Below the pieces are notes generated by a model. The model was given only the letters and a program-made list of their open reading frames with translations. It ran no database searches and was not told the origin of the DNA. A stretch of DNA of 34,087 nucleotides, taken from Muribaculaceae bacterium (GTDB taxonomy: Bacteria; Bacillota; Clostridia; Lachnospirales; Lachnospiraceae). A program made the translations under genes and the position numbers. The stretch is from NCBI GenBank assembly GCA_023663465.1, contig JAMPHJ010000021.1, positions 1-34,087 on the forward strand, given 5' to 3'. Every line of letters starts with the position of its first letter. Position 1 is the first letter of the stretch. Below are positions 25,522 to 33,968 of this stretch, piece by piece.

Positions 25522-25584
25522 AAAATCAGAGATTTTTCAACCGCAAGTTTGTGCTGACGCTGATTGCGCCAGGCACAAACTCGC
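25516..25584. repeat. Two adjacent hairpins at the end of the YhaM-like gene
   Basis: The first hairpin (25516-25542) has a perfect 12-base stem and an AGA loop. The gene's TGA stop (25519-25521) lies in its left arm. The second (25543-25560 with 25566-25584) pairs GCAAGTTTGTGCTGACGC with a near-complementary right arm around TGATT. There is no clear T-run after either. They may shape the mRNA 3' end or act as a terminator on either strand. Confidence 0.65.
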
Positions 25585-25665
25585 AGGTTGAGAAGAAGGT
25601 ATGCTGGCAGCATCAGACATAAACATCGCAGGAAATTGTAGACGGCATGGGGGATAGGTAGGAAG

Positions 25666-27096
25666 ATGGAATATCAGAAAAATGATATTGTGACATTACA
25701 AATTGAAGATATCGGAAACGACGGCGAGGGCGTCGGCAAAACGGACGGTTATACGCTGTTTGTAAAAGACGCCGTTATCGGGGATACCGTGGAAGCCAGA
25801 ATTACAAAAGTGAAAAAAAATTATGGCTATGCAAGAATCGAGAAGGTGATTACGCCTTCTTCTTTTCGTGTTACGCCTAAATGCGCCTATTATAAACAGT
25901 GCGGCGGCTGCCAGATTCAGGCGATGAGCTACGAAAGACAACTGCTTTTTAAACAGGATAAAATCAAAAACAATATGATACGCATAGGCGGCTTTTCAGA
26001 AGAGTTTGTGAAAAAAATAACAGAGCCGATTGTGGGAATGGAAAGCCCCTGGCATTACCGTAACAAAGCCCAGTTTCCGGTAGGATATGATAGAAACGGC
26101 GCGCTTGTAACAGGATTTTATGCCGGGCGCACACACTATATCATTCCCAATACCGACTGCAAGCTTGGAGCCTGCGAAAACCAACAGATTCTGGAAACAA
26201 TTCTTGCCTATATGGAAGAATGCCACGTTCCCGCCTATCAGGAAAAAACTGGACAGGGACTCGTCCGCCATATCCTGATTCGGAGCGGATTCGCAACCGG
26301 GGAAATTCTGATATGCATCGTGATTAACGGGGAAAAACTTCCCGCAGAAGAGGAGCTTGTAAAAAGACTCGCCGGGCTTTCTTTTGCCGGATTAAAAACT
26401 GAGGAAGGAATTGCGCTTGCCGAAAAGAAAATCGTAAGCATTTCTATCAGCGTAAACAGAGACAGGACCAACGTCATTATGGGCAAAGATATCCGACTAT
26501 TGTGGGGCAGGACATATCTGGAAGACAGTCTTCACACCCTCACCTTCCGTATTTCCCCCCTTTCCTTTTATCAGGTAAACCCCGGACAGACGGAAAAACT
26601 CTACCGCATCGCTATGGATTATGCAGGTCTGACCGGAAAAGAAACGGTATGGGATTTATACTGCGGCATCGGAACGATTTCCCTGTTCCTATCCCGATAT
26701 GCAAAACAAGTCTATGGCGTCGAAATCATCCCCCAGGCAATTGAGGACGCCAGAGAAAACGCCCGTATTAACGGCATTACCAACGCAGAGTTTTATGTAG
26801 GAAAAGCAGAGGAAGCGCTGCCAGAAAAATACGAAAAAGAAGGTATTTTCGCAGACGTCATCGTCGTGGATCCGCCCCGGAAAGGGTGCGACGCCAAATG
26901 CCTCGAAACAATGCTCGCCATGCAGCCAGAGCGGATTGTATATATCAGTTGTGATTCCGCAACGCTGGCGCGGGATTTGCGGATACTGACGGACGGCGGG
27001 TATGAGGTGAAGAGGCTGCGGGGGGTGGATCAGTTTGGGGGGACGGTGCATGTGGAAGTGGTATGTTGTCTACAAAGGGCAAACAAAGCGAATTAA
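25666..27096 (+). CDS. rlmD: RlmD/RumA-type 23S rRNA (uracil-5)-methyltransferase
   Basis: A 476-residue SAM-dependent enzyme of the TrmA/RlmD/RlmCD group, making 5-methyluridine in 23S rRNA. An N-terminal TRAM domain (about 1-60) is followed by the cysteine cluster C-x5-C-x2-C (CAYYKQCGGC) for [4Fe-4S], with a further cysteine near NTDCKLGAC. The SAM site is WDLYCGIGTISLFLS near residue 330. DPPRKGCD and the nucleophile cysteine in YISCDSATLARDL are present. In Firmicutes this group can methylate more than one uridine, so the exact target is uncertain. It starts about 80 bases after the double hairpin. Confidence 0.93.
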   Translation: MEYQKNDIVTLQIEDIGNDGEGVGKTDGYTLFVKDAVIGDTVEARITKVKKNYGYARIEKVITPSSFRVTPKCAYYKQCGGCQIQAMSYERQLLFKQDKIKNNMIRIGGFSEEFVKKITEPIVGMESPWHYRNKAQFPVGYDRNGALVTGFYAGRTHYIIPNTDCKLGACENQQILETILAYMEECHVPAYQEKTGQGLVRHILIRSGFATGEILICIVINGEKLPAEEELVKRLAGLSFAGLKTEEGIALAEKKIVSISISVNRDRTNVIMGKDIRLLWGRTYLEDSLHTLTFRISPLSFYQVNPGQTEKLYRIAMDYAGLTGKETVWDLYCGIGTISLFLSRYAKQVYGVEIIPQAIEDARENARINGITNAEFYVGKAEEALPEKYEKEGIFADVIVVDPPRKGCDAKCLETMLAMQPERIVYISCDSATLARDLRILTDGGYEVKRLRGVDQFGGTVHVEVVCCLQRANKAN

Positions 27097-27193
27097 ATGA
27101 TTCGCTTGTAGAAATGCCAGGATCTAACGTAAACAATGAAGAAAACCTCAAAGGAAGAACTGTCTATAAAGTCAGTTTAAATATTTTCATTTG

Positions 27194-27538
27194 TCATTCT
27201 GATTTTGAAGGATTGGCGCTTACGGATAAAAGCGCTTCCGTAGTAGCGAGAATGACCTTGAGCTGCGCTTCATCGCAGCAAGTCAGCAGGCGTTCCATTT
27301 TCTGATAGGTATCGTCAGTTAGATTTCGGTTAGGATAAATGACCGTATCTGCAGACAGGTTAAAGTAACGGATGACTTTTTCAAAAACCTCATAGCTTGG
27401 ATTGTTTCGGAAACGTTCAAGGTCTTTTAGGTATGACAAAGAAATGCCTAGTATTTCGGCTAATTCAGCCTGGGTGAGGTTTTTGTCCATCCGCGCATTT
27501 TTTAAAACGATGCCAAATTGTTTTGGGCGTAGAATCAT
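27194..27538 (-). CDS. XRE-family HTH transcriptional regulator
   Basis: A 114-residue protein with an N-terminal Cro/C1 HTH at about 5-62 (FGIVLKNARMDKNLTQAELAEILGISLSYLKDLE). A helical tail of about 50 residues (TYQKMERLLTCCDEAQLKVILATTEALL) is likely for dimerisation. It is convergent with rlmD and sits at the boundary where the sequence turns AT-rich and accessory. Whether it belongs to the chromosome or to the degraded mobile element beside it is unclear. Confidence 0.85.
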   Translation of the reverse strand: MILRPKQFGIVLKNARMDKNLTQAELAEILGISLSYLKDLERFRNNPSYEVFEKVIRYFNLSADTVIYPNRNLTDDTYQKMERLLTCCDEAQLKVILATTEALLSVSANPSKSE

Positions 27539-27923
27539 AGTGTTTACATATAATTCAATTTTCTTTTTTAGGAAATGAATTATTTACCTTTCTCCCGAAT
27601 CTAGCAGGGCAATCTTGAGTCTTTATTAATAGAAATCATATTTATATTTTACCAAATTTATAATGTTTATAATTTGTATTTTTTGCTGGAAATAAGTCTA
27701 ATTTTATTATGTTGAGTGTATATATGAGCAGGTTTAGATGGAATTTGTGTTTGGCAGAGGTTTCATTTTTTAGTTTTGATGGATATGGCACAATATGTGT
27801 TTAATAACGAAATAGTCGCAAAAATGTCAGACTCTTTCCTTTTTTTTGCAAAATTATATTGGAATTGACCAGACATTACGGTATAAAGAGTAAATATGCC
27901 ATGTACTGAGAGCAGATGGTTTG
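27539..27923. other. AT-rich gap before recombinase relic
   Basis: About 385 bases with no ORF that has a ribosome binding site. It is strongly AT-rich compared with the chromosome to the left. It presumably contains the XRE promoter and the edge of the degraded element. I see no clear inverted repeat or attachment site. Confidence 0.4.
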
Positions 27924-28106
27924 ATGAAAAGTGTAACAAAGATTGAAGGTAGCAGAACTAATTTTCTTACAAAAACGGAATGGTAGGCGTTTGTTGAAAA
28001 AAATGTACAAAGGTTTGCGGAGTAGATATTTGATGCCTTATTCTTGAAGGCAGAGAATGCTTACCGTTTGATAGAAAGCGAGGGACAGAGAGGGAAAAGA
28101 AAATAG
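27924..28106 (+). pseudogene. Small ORF relic with two in-frame TAG codons
   Basis: One frame runs 60 codons from ATG to TAG, interrupted only by TAG at 27984-27986 and 28023-28025. The product begins MKSVTKIEGSRTNF and ends LIESEGQRGKRK. VTKIEG-type starts occur in some clostridial serine recombinases, so this may be the head of a second, truncated recombinase or a small companion protein. It ends 13 bases before the recombinase relic. Confidence 0.4.
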
Positions 28107-28119
28107 AAATATAAATGTG

Positions 28120-29461
28120 ATGGTAATCCTCACCAGATATCATGATACGGGACGGAAAAAGGTGAGGGTAGACCAAGGCTGTTTGTCGTTGTTTACAGCT
28201 ACGTTTTCACGGACAGCGAAGAGTAGGCGACAAGTTATGAGGCACAGATTGAGCTTTATACAGAATATATCAACAAAAATCCTGAATGGGAACCGGGCGG
28301 AATATTCGCGGATGAGGGTCTTTTCAGCGATGACACTCGTAAGCGTAGTGAATTAAATTATATGATTGAAGAATGCATGGCGGAAAATCAATATGGTCAT
28401 TGCCAAGTTCATCGGTCGTTTTGCCAAGAATACGCTAGACTGCCTGAAATGCATACGTCAGTTAAAGGGTAGGGATATCCCTGGTCTTTTCGAGAAAGAG
28501 AATATTAATATGATGGATTCCAAAGGGTAGGTGTTGCTAACTAGCATGACGTCGCTGGCACAGCAGGATCGCTATTCCTTAAGCCAGAGTGTGAAGAACG
28601 GTCTTGTAATATCACTACCAGCTGGGGCTTGTGTAGGTCAACCATAACCGTTTCCTTGAATACACAAAGGATGGAGAAGGGCGGCTGATTGTCGAGTCGG
28701 AAGAAGCGGAGGTTATAAAGCGGATTTATCGGGAATACCTGGAAGGGGCGAGCCTTGTGCAGATTGGAAAAAGCTTAGAGACAGACGGTATTCTGACAGC
28801 GGTGGGAAACATTAAAGAAGATATTGCAGAACGAGAAGTATATTGGAGGTGCGCTCCTGCAGAAAACTTATACCGTGGATTTCCTTTCCAAGAAACGGGT
28901 TAAGAACAATAGCATTGTGTCGTAGTATTATGTGGAGAACAGCCACGAGCTAAGAATTCCCCGTGACCTTTATGTGCAGGTGCAGGAAGCGATGGTGCGG
29001 AGGGCAAAGCTCCACAGCGGGGCGAAACGGAAGAAAAGGGTTTACAGCACAAGTACGCTTTATCGAGCATTGTTTATTGCTCTAAATGCGGGGATATTTA
29101 CTGCAAGATTGCATGGAACAACCGGGGGAAGTATTCTACAGTCTGGTGGTACTGTAGCCGTGTGGAGCATGGACTTAAGAAATGTGATGCTCCAACCATT
29201 TAGGAATCAGACTTGCAGGATGCGGTGCTAAAGGATAAAGATGGGGAGTAGATTACAGAAATTGGCCGTAAGCTGGAAACATTGCAGCAGGAACTTTTGC
29301 GGCTGGCAAACAGCAAAAAAGAGTATGGGGATGTTGCAGATGAGACTCATAAACTGAGGGAGCGGCGGCAGGTGGATAAAATTACGGTATACGAGGATAG
29401 GCTGACAGTGGACTGTAAGGTTCTTTGTAGTTCGACAAAGTATGGTGTAGCCATATTGTAA
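28120..29461 (+). pseudogene. Decayed large serine recombinase
   Basis: Pieces of a clostridial large serine recombinase of about 450 residues can be followed across changing frames. The resolvase head reads YSYVFTDSEE-stop-ATSYEAQIELYTEY, so the usual catalytic Ser of RVSTD is Phe. Then come [106 protein letters not shown], the zinc ribbon YCSKCGDIYCKI and the coiled-coil tail ending VYEDRLTVDC. At least four frameshifts and an apparent small insertion near 28170 are needed. In-frame stops at 28224, 28528, 28634, 28923, 29201 and 29249 are all TAG. It is non-functional and marks an old mobile element. Confidence 0.88.
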
Positions 29462-29804
29462 TATCAAACAAAAATTTTATAATAAACTTTAGAAAGCTGT
29501 AAAATTGAGATGAGTGCAGAATTCATACTAGTACAATGTTTTCCAAATAACTACACTTAGAAATACAGTATTTATCAGCATTACCAAGCAAAGTATGGTC
29601 GAGTTAATTAGCGAACGATGTATTAGATTACATCAAGTTTTTAAATTAATGGCGTATTTAGGATTAGAAACTAAAGGTAAAAATTAATGGATTTAATTTT
29701 AACAGTTTCATTACTGATTAAAGTGTAATTTTCTGATTCAATTAATAAAATAAAATATTGAAAAAGTGAGCAGATACCAAATGGAAGGTAACGGAGGAAT
29801 GCTA
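29462..29804. other. AT-rich region upstream of the cassette
   Basis: About 340 bases with no supported gene. It must contain the promoter of the cassette starting at 29805. The best pair I see is TTAACA (29699-29704) with TGTAAT (29724-29729), but the 19-base spacing is long, so I do not call it. No attachment site or terminal inverted repeat is evident. Confidence 0.35.
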
Positions 29805-30083
29805 ATGAAAGGTGCAATCATTTGTGGTGGAGTTGCAGCATTGTTGGATATTATGATTAATGTTGTTTCGGATAATTTAACCAATCCATGGGCTTGGTTT
29901 ATCTTTTTTGTTTTGGTAATAGCATCAGCTTGGTTGGGTAATTCCATTGAAAAGAGAAGTGGTCAAAACGTGAGTGTTCTTGGCAAAGAAAATGATATTG
30001 AACAGCAAAGTACTGAAAATGGCACGCAACGAGCAAATGTATTTGGCACGAAAAATATATTAAAACAAAAAATCAACAAGTAA
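29805..30083 (+). CDS. Small two-helix membrane protein with two RHIM-like tail motifs
   Basis: A 92-residue protein not assigned to a named family. Two hydrophobic helices (about 4-21 and 29-45) are followed by a polar tail of about 47 residues. The tail carries two matching segments, SVLGKENDIEQ (G60-Q67) and NVFGTKNILKQ (G81-Q88). They are 21 residues apart and fit G-x-x-N-x-[IL]-x-Q. This resembles RHIM-like amyloid signalling motifs (core [IV]-x-[VL]-G-x-x-N-x-[IL]), and the next protein has the same motif at its N-terminus. ATG 29805 is chosen because GGAGGA (29793-29798) is six bases upstream; GTG 29766 is in frame but lacks such a site. I infer a membrane effector or anchor whose tail assembles with its neighbour. 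Confidence 0.75.
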   Translation: MKGAIICGGVAALLDIMINVVSDNLTNPWAWFIFFVLVIASAWLGNSIEKRSGQNVSVLGKENDIEQQSTENGTQRANVFGTKNILKQKINK

Positions 30084-30102
30084 GAAGTAAGCGGTGAGAT
30101 TG

Positions 30103-31206
30103 ATGAAAAAACAGAAAAAATCTCAAACGGCAATTGGTGTGGGTGTAGGTAATAGTATAACTCAAAACATTATCAATATAGTGCCCATGTATGATATAGA
30201 GGGTAGTAAAAGTATTAGTTGTTCAAATTTACAAGATCCAAGATCAAGATTGCAGTTATTTACAAAATTTGATATTTGCGATGGATTAATAGATATTTCG
30301 CTATTGGATAAGTATCTAAAAACATCAAATCGTTGGATACAATCAGCACAAAATCCAGTTGACTTTGGATTGCCAACAGATGATATTGGTTCTATCAGTT
30401 GTACTTGGGCATCTGCAGGATTACTATGGAGTAGCTGGGTTATATCTGGTAAGACTCCCAATTGGTGGTTGAAGTGTTTACGCTGGGTATTGTCTCAGAG
30501 CAATCTTGATAATGGAATACCCATTGTAAGACGTATGGATATTTCTATTACAGATGCAACCGCCTTTGCATTAATGGATGCCTCTGTTGCGGGTGATCAG
30601 TTTAAAAGTACCGCAGGTGATTTATGCGATTGGGTTTTGGATATGCAGAATGACGGCGGGTGGAAATGGAGTAATCAAGCAGATGATTACACTATTATTT
30701 CAACTTGTTTGGCATTGCTGTCTTTGAAGGTATACTATTCTATGATTGAAAAAAAGGGATTTGAAATAGGTAGGGCTCTTTCAGAAGGTATTCAATTTTT
30801 ATTATCTACTCGAAACAATGACTTGGGGTGGGGAAGCTTTCCAAGTGACATATCAAGACCTGCAAATACTGGGTTCGTGATGTACACCTTATCTACACTT
30901 GGACAACAAGCAATGGCAAATGAATCTTTAGATTTTCTGCAGGAATCATATCGAGATGTCATCGGTTGGAATAACACTGTTGATCGTCCTGCATCACATA
31001 ACGTTACAAGGTTGGGTGTTCCTTATTCTTTAATGGGGCTTGCATCATTAGAAGCATCTGAAGAAAGAGATATCTTTTTAAAGAGGGGATACGATATATT
31101 AGTATCAGGATTCAGGGAAGGTGTTTATGAGATCCCTGAAACTGTAGCACGCTCATGGCCAACGAGAGACTTCATTTTTGCATGTTCTACAATGATTACT
31201 AATTAG
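30103..31206 (+). CDS. Alpha/alpha-toroid (squalene-cyclase/prenyltransferase-repeat) protein with N-terminal RHIM-like motif
   Basis: A 367-residue protein. Residues 1-27 are basic, then contain GVGVGNSITQNIINI, fitting the same G-x-x-N-x-[IL]-x-Q pattern (G14-Q21) as the tail of the preceding membrane protein. From about residue 80 the sequence has repeated helix pairs with QW-like motifs: WVLDMQNDGGWKWSN and FLLSTRNNDLGWGSF, with helices such as YTIISTCLALLSLKV, NTGFVMYTLSTLG and GVPYSLMGLASLEA. That is the toroid fold of terpene cyclases and prenyltransferase subunits. I see no DxDD cyclase motif, so catalysis is doubtful and a ligand-sensing role is possible. ATG 30103 is preferred over GTG 30094. 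It starts 19 bases after the membrane gene. Confidence 0.72.
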   Translation: MKKQKKSQTAIGVGVGNSITQNIINIVPMYDIEGSKSISCSNLQDPRSRLQLFTKFDICDGLIDISLLDKYLKTSNRWIQSAQNPVDFGLPTDDIGSISCTWASAGLLWSSWVISGKTPNWWLKCLRWVLSQSNLDNGIPIVRRMDISITDATAFALMDASVAGDQFKSTAGDLCDWVLDMQNDGGWKWSNQADDYTIISTCLALLSLKVYYSMIEKKGFEIGRALSEGIQFLLSTRNNDLGWGSFPSDISRPANTGFVMYTLSTLGQQAMANESLDFLQESYRDVIGWNNTVDRPASHNVTRLGVPYSLMGLASLEASEERDIFLKRGYDILVSGFREGVYEIPETVARSWPTRDFIFACSTMITN

Positions 31207-31260
31207 AGTATTACTGTCATAATTTAATTAATACATGGATTTAGGAAGGAAGTGCTATAT

Positions 31261-32001
31261 GTGAAACATAAGGTTGCAGTTGTAACAGGGGCTAGTCGAG
31301 GAATCGGAAGGAGTATTGCAGTTACGCTTGCTCAAAATGGTTATGATGTTGTTGTTAATTATAAATCATCTGAAGAAGCTGCCCAGGACACTTTAGAAAC
31401 TGTTAATAATTATTCTTCAGGTATATTGATAAAGGCTGATATATCTAAGGTCGAAGAAGTAAATGAAATGTGTCATATAATTCAAAATAAATATGGCTAT
31501 ATTGATGTGCTAATTAATAATGCAGGCGCAATATTTCGACCAGGAAAGTGGGATTTAATAGCAGATGAGTTTTGGGACTTAACATATCAGGTGAATGCTA
31601 AAGGAGTTTATAACTGCATACGAGCTATGATACCTTTATTCTATCCCAATTCAATCGGTCATATAATTAATATTGCATCGACAGTTGGTGAAGCCGGAGG
31701 AGCTGGAGTTATTTCTTATGGCGCTGCAAAGGCTGCCGTTATTAACATGACATATGCTTTTGCGAAAGAGTTTGCGCCAAATATTGTTGTAAATGCAGTA
31801 TCTCCTGGCAATATAGATACAGATATGACAAGAAATGCCAATGAAGGGTTTGTAAGAAAGACAATCGAACGAACTCCTATGAAAAGATTAGGAAAAGCAC
31901 AAGAAGTTGCGGATTTAGTTTGCTTTTTAAGCTCAGAAAAGGCAAATTTTATTACTGGACAGGTGATTGATATTGATGGTGGTTATTCATGTAGAATATG
32001 A
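31261..32001 (+). CDS. SDR-family oxidoreductase (FabG-like)
   Basis: A 246-residue classical short-chain dehydrogenase/reductase using NAD(P)H. The Rossmann loop is TGASRGIG, followed by NNAG, a serine in NIASTVGEAGG, the catalytic Y-x-x-x-K in SYGAAKAAV and a terminal FITGQVIDIDGGYS. These match FabG-like 3-oxoacyl reductases, but the operon makes another substrate likely. GTG 31261 is preferred, with AGGAAGGA ten bases upstream; an in-frame GTG at 31252 has the site almost against it. It is 54 bases after the toroid gene and 19 before the radical SAM gene. Confidence 0.9.
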   Translation: MKHKVAVVTGASRGIGRSIAVTLAQNGYDVVVNYKSSEEAAQDTLETVNNYSSGILIKADISKVEEVNEMCHIIQNKYGYIDVLINNAGAIFRPGKWDLIADEFWDLTYQVNAKGVYNCIRAMIPLFYPNSIGHIINIASTVGEAGGAGVISYGAAKAAVINMTYAFAKEFAPNIVVNAVSPGNIDTDMTRNANEGFVRKTIERTPMKRLGKAQEVADLVCFLSSEKANFITGQVIDIDGGYSCRI

Positions 32002-32020
32002 TTGAGACAAGGAAAATATT

Positions 32021-33313
32021 ATGAAAGTTTGTTTTGTACAACCAGATACTGATTATCAAATTGAAAAGAATAGACATGCATTAGCGCTGACATTTCCGCA
32101 GTTGATTTCCGATTTAGGAATCGAACAGACAGACTATTGTGTGTATGTGGCAGGTAAGAGTACTTGTGCATTTGATATTTTTCTTGTGTCTCAAGGAGTT
32201 ACCCATGTATTTATAACCGCAATAACATCAACATTTCCATATGCAATTGAGTTTGCAAGAATTGCACAAGAGAAGAAGTGTATCATAGTTTTGGGAGGAT
32301 TGTTTGCTTCTATTAATTATAACGTAATTACTCATCATTACAATTGTTTTGATTATATTATTGTAGGGAAGCCTAATTCGGACATATTAATGATGGTGCA
32401 ACAAAAACCATCTGTTAGTAAGTCGATTGTCTGTCTGGGATATTCGAACTACGAAAAAGAATTAGGAAGAATAATCACTGACCAAAGGTTTACTGAAATA
32501 TACGATAATCATGATACAGTATGTTATGAGCTTGCTAATGGGTGTCTATATAATTGCTCGTTTTGTACTATGAGAAAAGCTTTTCCGAATCATTCATTAC
32601 AGAAGAGAAAAATAAATATAATTCAAAGAGATATAGCACGGCTTGCTCAGTATTGGACTAAACTTAAGATAATAGATGATGATATTAGCCTATCTATTAA
32701 TTGTTTAAAGCAGTTGGATTTTCATGGTTTTCATGAAGTAATAGCAGAAACTAGACTGGATCATATTAGTGAAGCAAGTATGAGTATATTTCAAAAGGTT
32801 GGGATTACACATCTCATTGTTGGCGTTGAATCTTTAGATACTGCCTTTTTAAAGAATAGCAATAAAACATCAACGCCTTCTATGTGGTCAGATAGAATGA
32901 GCAATGCTATTACTTTATGTGTAAAGTATAATATTATTATGCGTCCGGTTTTAATGATTGTGAACCCAGATATGTCGATAAAACGTCTTAAACTATATGA
33001 AAATAAGTTGGAAGATTGGATTCCCAAAAATAATATTGAATTATTATGTTCTTTTTATACTCCACATCCTGGAATGGGTACACCTGTTGAATATCAAGGT
33101 TTATTAACTTGCAACTTAAAGTATTTTGATCACTTACATTGTGTTTGGTTACCATCACATTTGAGACAGAAAGAACGTGAGATCATTAGTTCTTTATACA
33201 ATAATGTAGTGAACATCACAAAGTCTTCGGAATACAACCCACCTATTGATTTCTTTTTTGAACTGGGAGAAGGTTTTAGGTGCTTTTTTGAAATGCAAGG
33301 GGATATGAAGTGA
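32021..33313 (+). CDS. Radical SAM protein with B12-binding-like N-terminal domain
   Basis: A 430-residue protein. Residues 1-140 have a cobalamin-binding-type Rossmann pattern (THVFITAITSTFPYAIEFARIA, split here, then CIIVLGGLFAS and FDYIIVGKPN). No DxHxxG cobalt-ligand motif is visible, as is common for class B radical SAM proteins. The cluster motif C175-x3-C179-x2-C182 lies in NGCLYNCSFCTMRK. A partial TIM barrel follows (HLIVGVESLDTAF, then RPVLMIVNPDMSI). It is not closely similar to the DUF4080-type protein earlier in the window. The reaction is unknown. AAGGA precedes the ATG. Its stop overlaps the deaminase start (TGATG). Confidence 0.87.
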   Translation: MKVCFVQPDTDYQIEKNRHALALTFPQLISDLGIEQTDYCVYVAGKSTCAFDIFLVSQGVTHVFITAITSTFPYAIEFARIAQEKKCIIVLGGLFASINYNVITHHYNCFDYIIVGKPNSDILMMVQQKPSVSKSIVCLGYSNYEKELGRIITDQRFTEIYDNHDTVCYELANGCLYNCSFCTMRKAFPNHSLQKRKINIIQRDIARLAQYWTKLKIIDDDISLSINCLKQLDFHGFHEVIAETRLDHISEASMSIFQKVGITHLIVGVESLDTAFLKNSNKTSTPSMWSDRMSNAITLCVKYNIIMRPVLMIVNPDMSIKRLKLYENKLEDWIPKNNIELLCSFYTPHPGMGTPVEYQGLLTCNLKYFDHLHCVWLPSHLRQKEREIISSLYNNVVNITKSSEYNPPIDFFFELGEGFRCFFEMQGDMK

Positions 33314-33918
33314 TGTGGTCAGATTTAAGTAATGAATGGAAAATGTGCTTCAAGTTGGCTTGGCAGTCCTTTACTATAGGTTGTACTCCAGTTGGCGCAA
33401 TTATCAAGGATTCAGAAAACAATATCTTAGCTCAAAATGGAAATGGTGCAAGTAATATATTTCACCCTAAAATTTCTCACGCAGAAATGAATGCATTATC
33501 CAATATTTCAGAGATAGAAGATATTGATGGTCTTTCAATATATACATCATTGGAACCATGTGTAATGTGCTTCAGTGCCATTTATGTACAGAAAATCAGA
33601 AAGTTATTTTATGCAACAAAGGATCCACATGCAGGAGGTACTTTTTTGTATAAGATGAGTCCCTATTTTTCTTTACGGAAAATGGATATTATTCAATTGA
33701 AAGATGATGAATACAGTTTTGTAAATGCGATATTATTGATATTGCATGAATTACGTTGTAGAAAAGCTGAGGAGTTAGATATTTATCTATCTGATTGGGA
33801 AGAATATCCATTGTTTGTTGAGACGGCAAAGGATATATTTATAAACTATGGTATTGAGAAATTATCGGAGAGTGTTGATGCTGAAGAAGCATATAATTTT
33901 ATTGCATCTTACATGTAA
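33313..33918 (+). CDS. Zinc-dependent nucleoside/nucleotide deaminase-like protein
   Basis: A 201-residue protein of the cytidine-deaminase superfamily. Zinc and catalytic residues are H56 and E58 in SHAEMNALS and C83/C86 in SLEPCVMCFSAI. That pattern fits the tRNA-adenosine, guanine or dCMP/CMP deaminase-like group. The core ends near residue 130. The last ~70 residues (HELRCRKAEELDIYLSDWEEY and on) form an acidic helical extension I do not recognise. The start overlaps the radical SAM stop as TGATG, so the two products are probably made together and may share a substrate. The actual substrate (free base, nucleoside, nucleotide or RNA) is unknown. Confidence 0.86.
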   Translation: MWSDLSNEWKMCFKLAWQSFTIGCTPVGAIIKDSENNILAQNGNGASNIFHPKISHAEMNALSNISEIEDIDGLSIYTSLEPCVMCFSAIYVQKIRKLFYATKDPHAGGTFLYKMSPYFSLRKMDIIQLKDDEYSFVNAILLILHELRCRKAEELDIYLSDWEEYPLFVETAKDIFINYGIEKLSESVDAEEAYNFIASYM

Positions 33919-33968
33919 ATTTTAAGGAGCATTCCTGTAATTCAGAAATAACGCCAATTGAATAAAAA

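Noticed and set aside
27063..27305. 80-codon plus-strand ORF after rlmD
   Set aside because: It starts in another frame within rlmD and overlaps the XRE gene in antisense.
28932..29231. 99-codon ORF as an intact gene
   Set aside because: It is a fragment of the recombinase relic that leaves the true frame after RKKRVYS.
29699..29729. Promoter for the cassette
   Set aside because: TTAACA and TGTAAT are 19 bases apart, too weak to call in AT-rich DNA.
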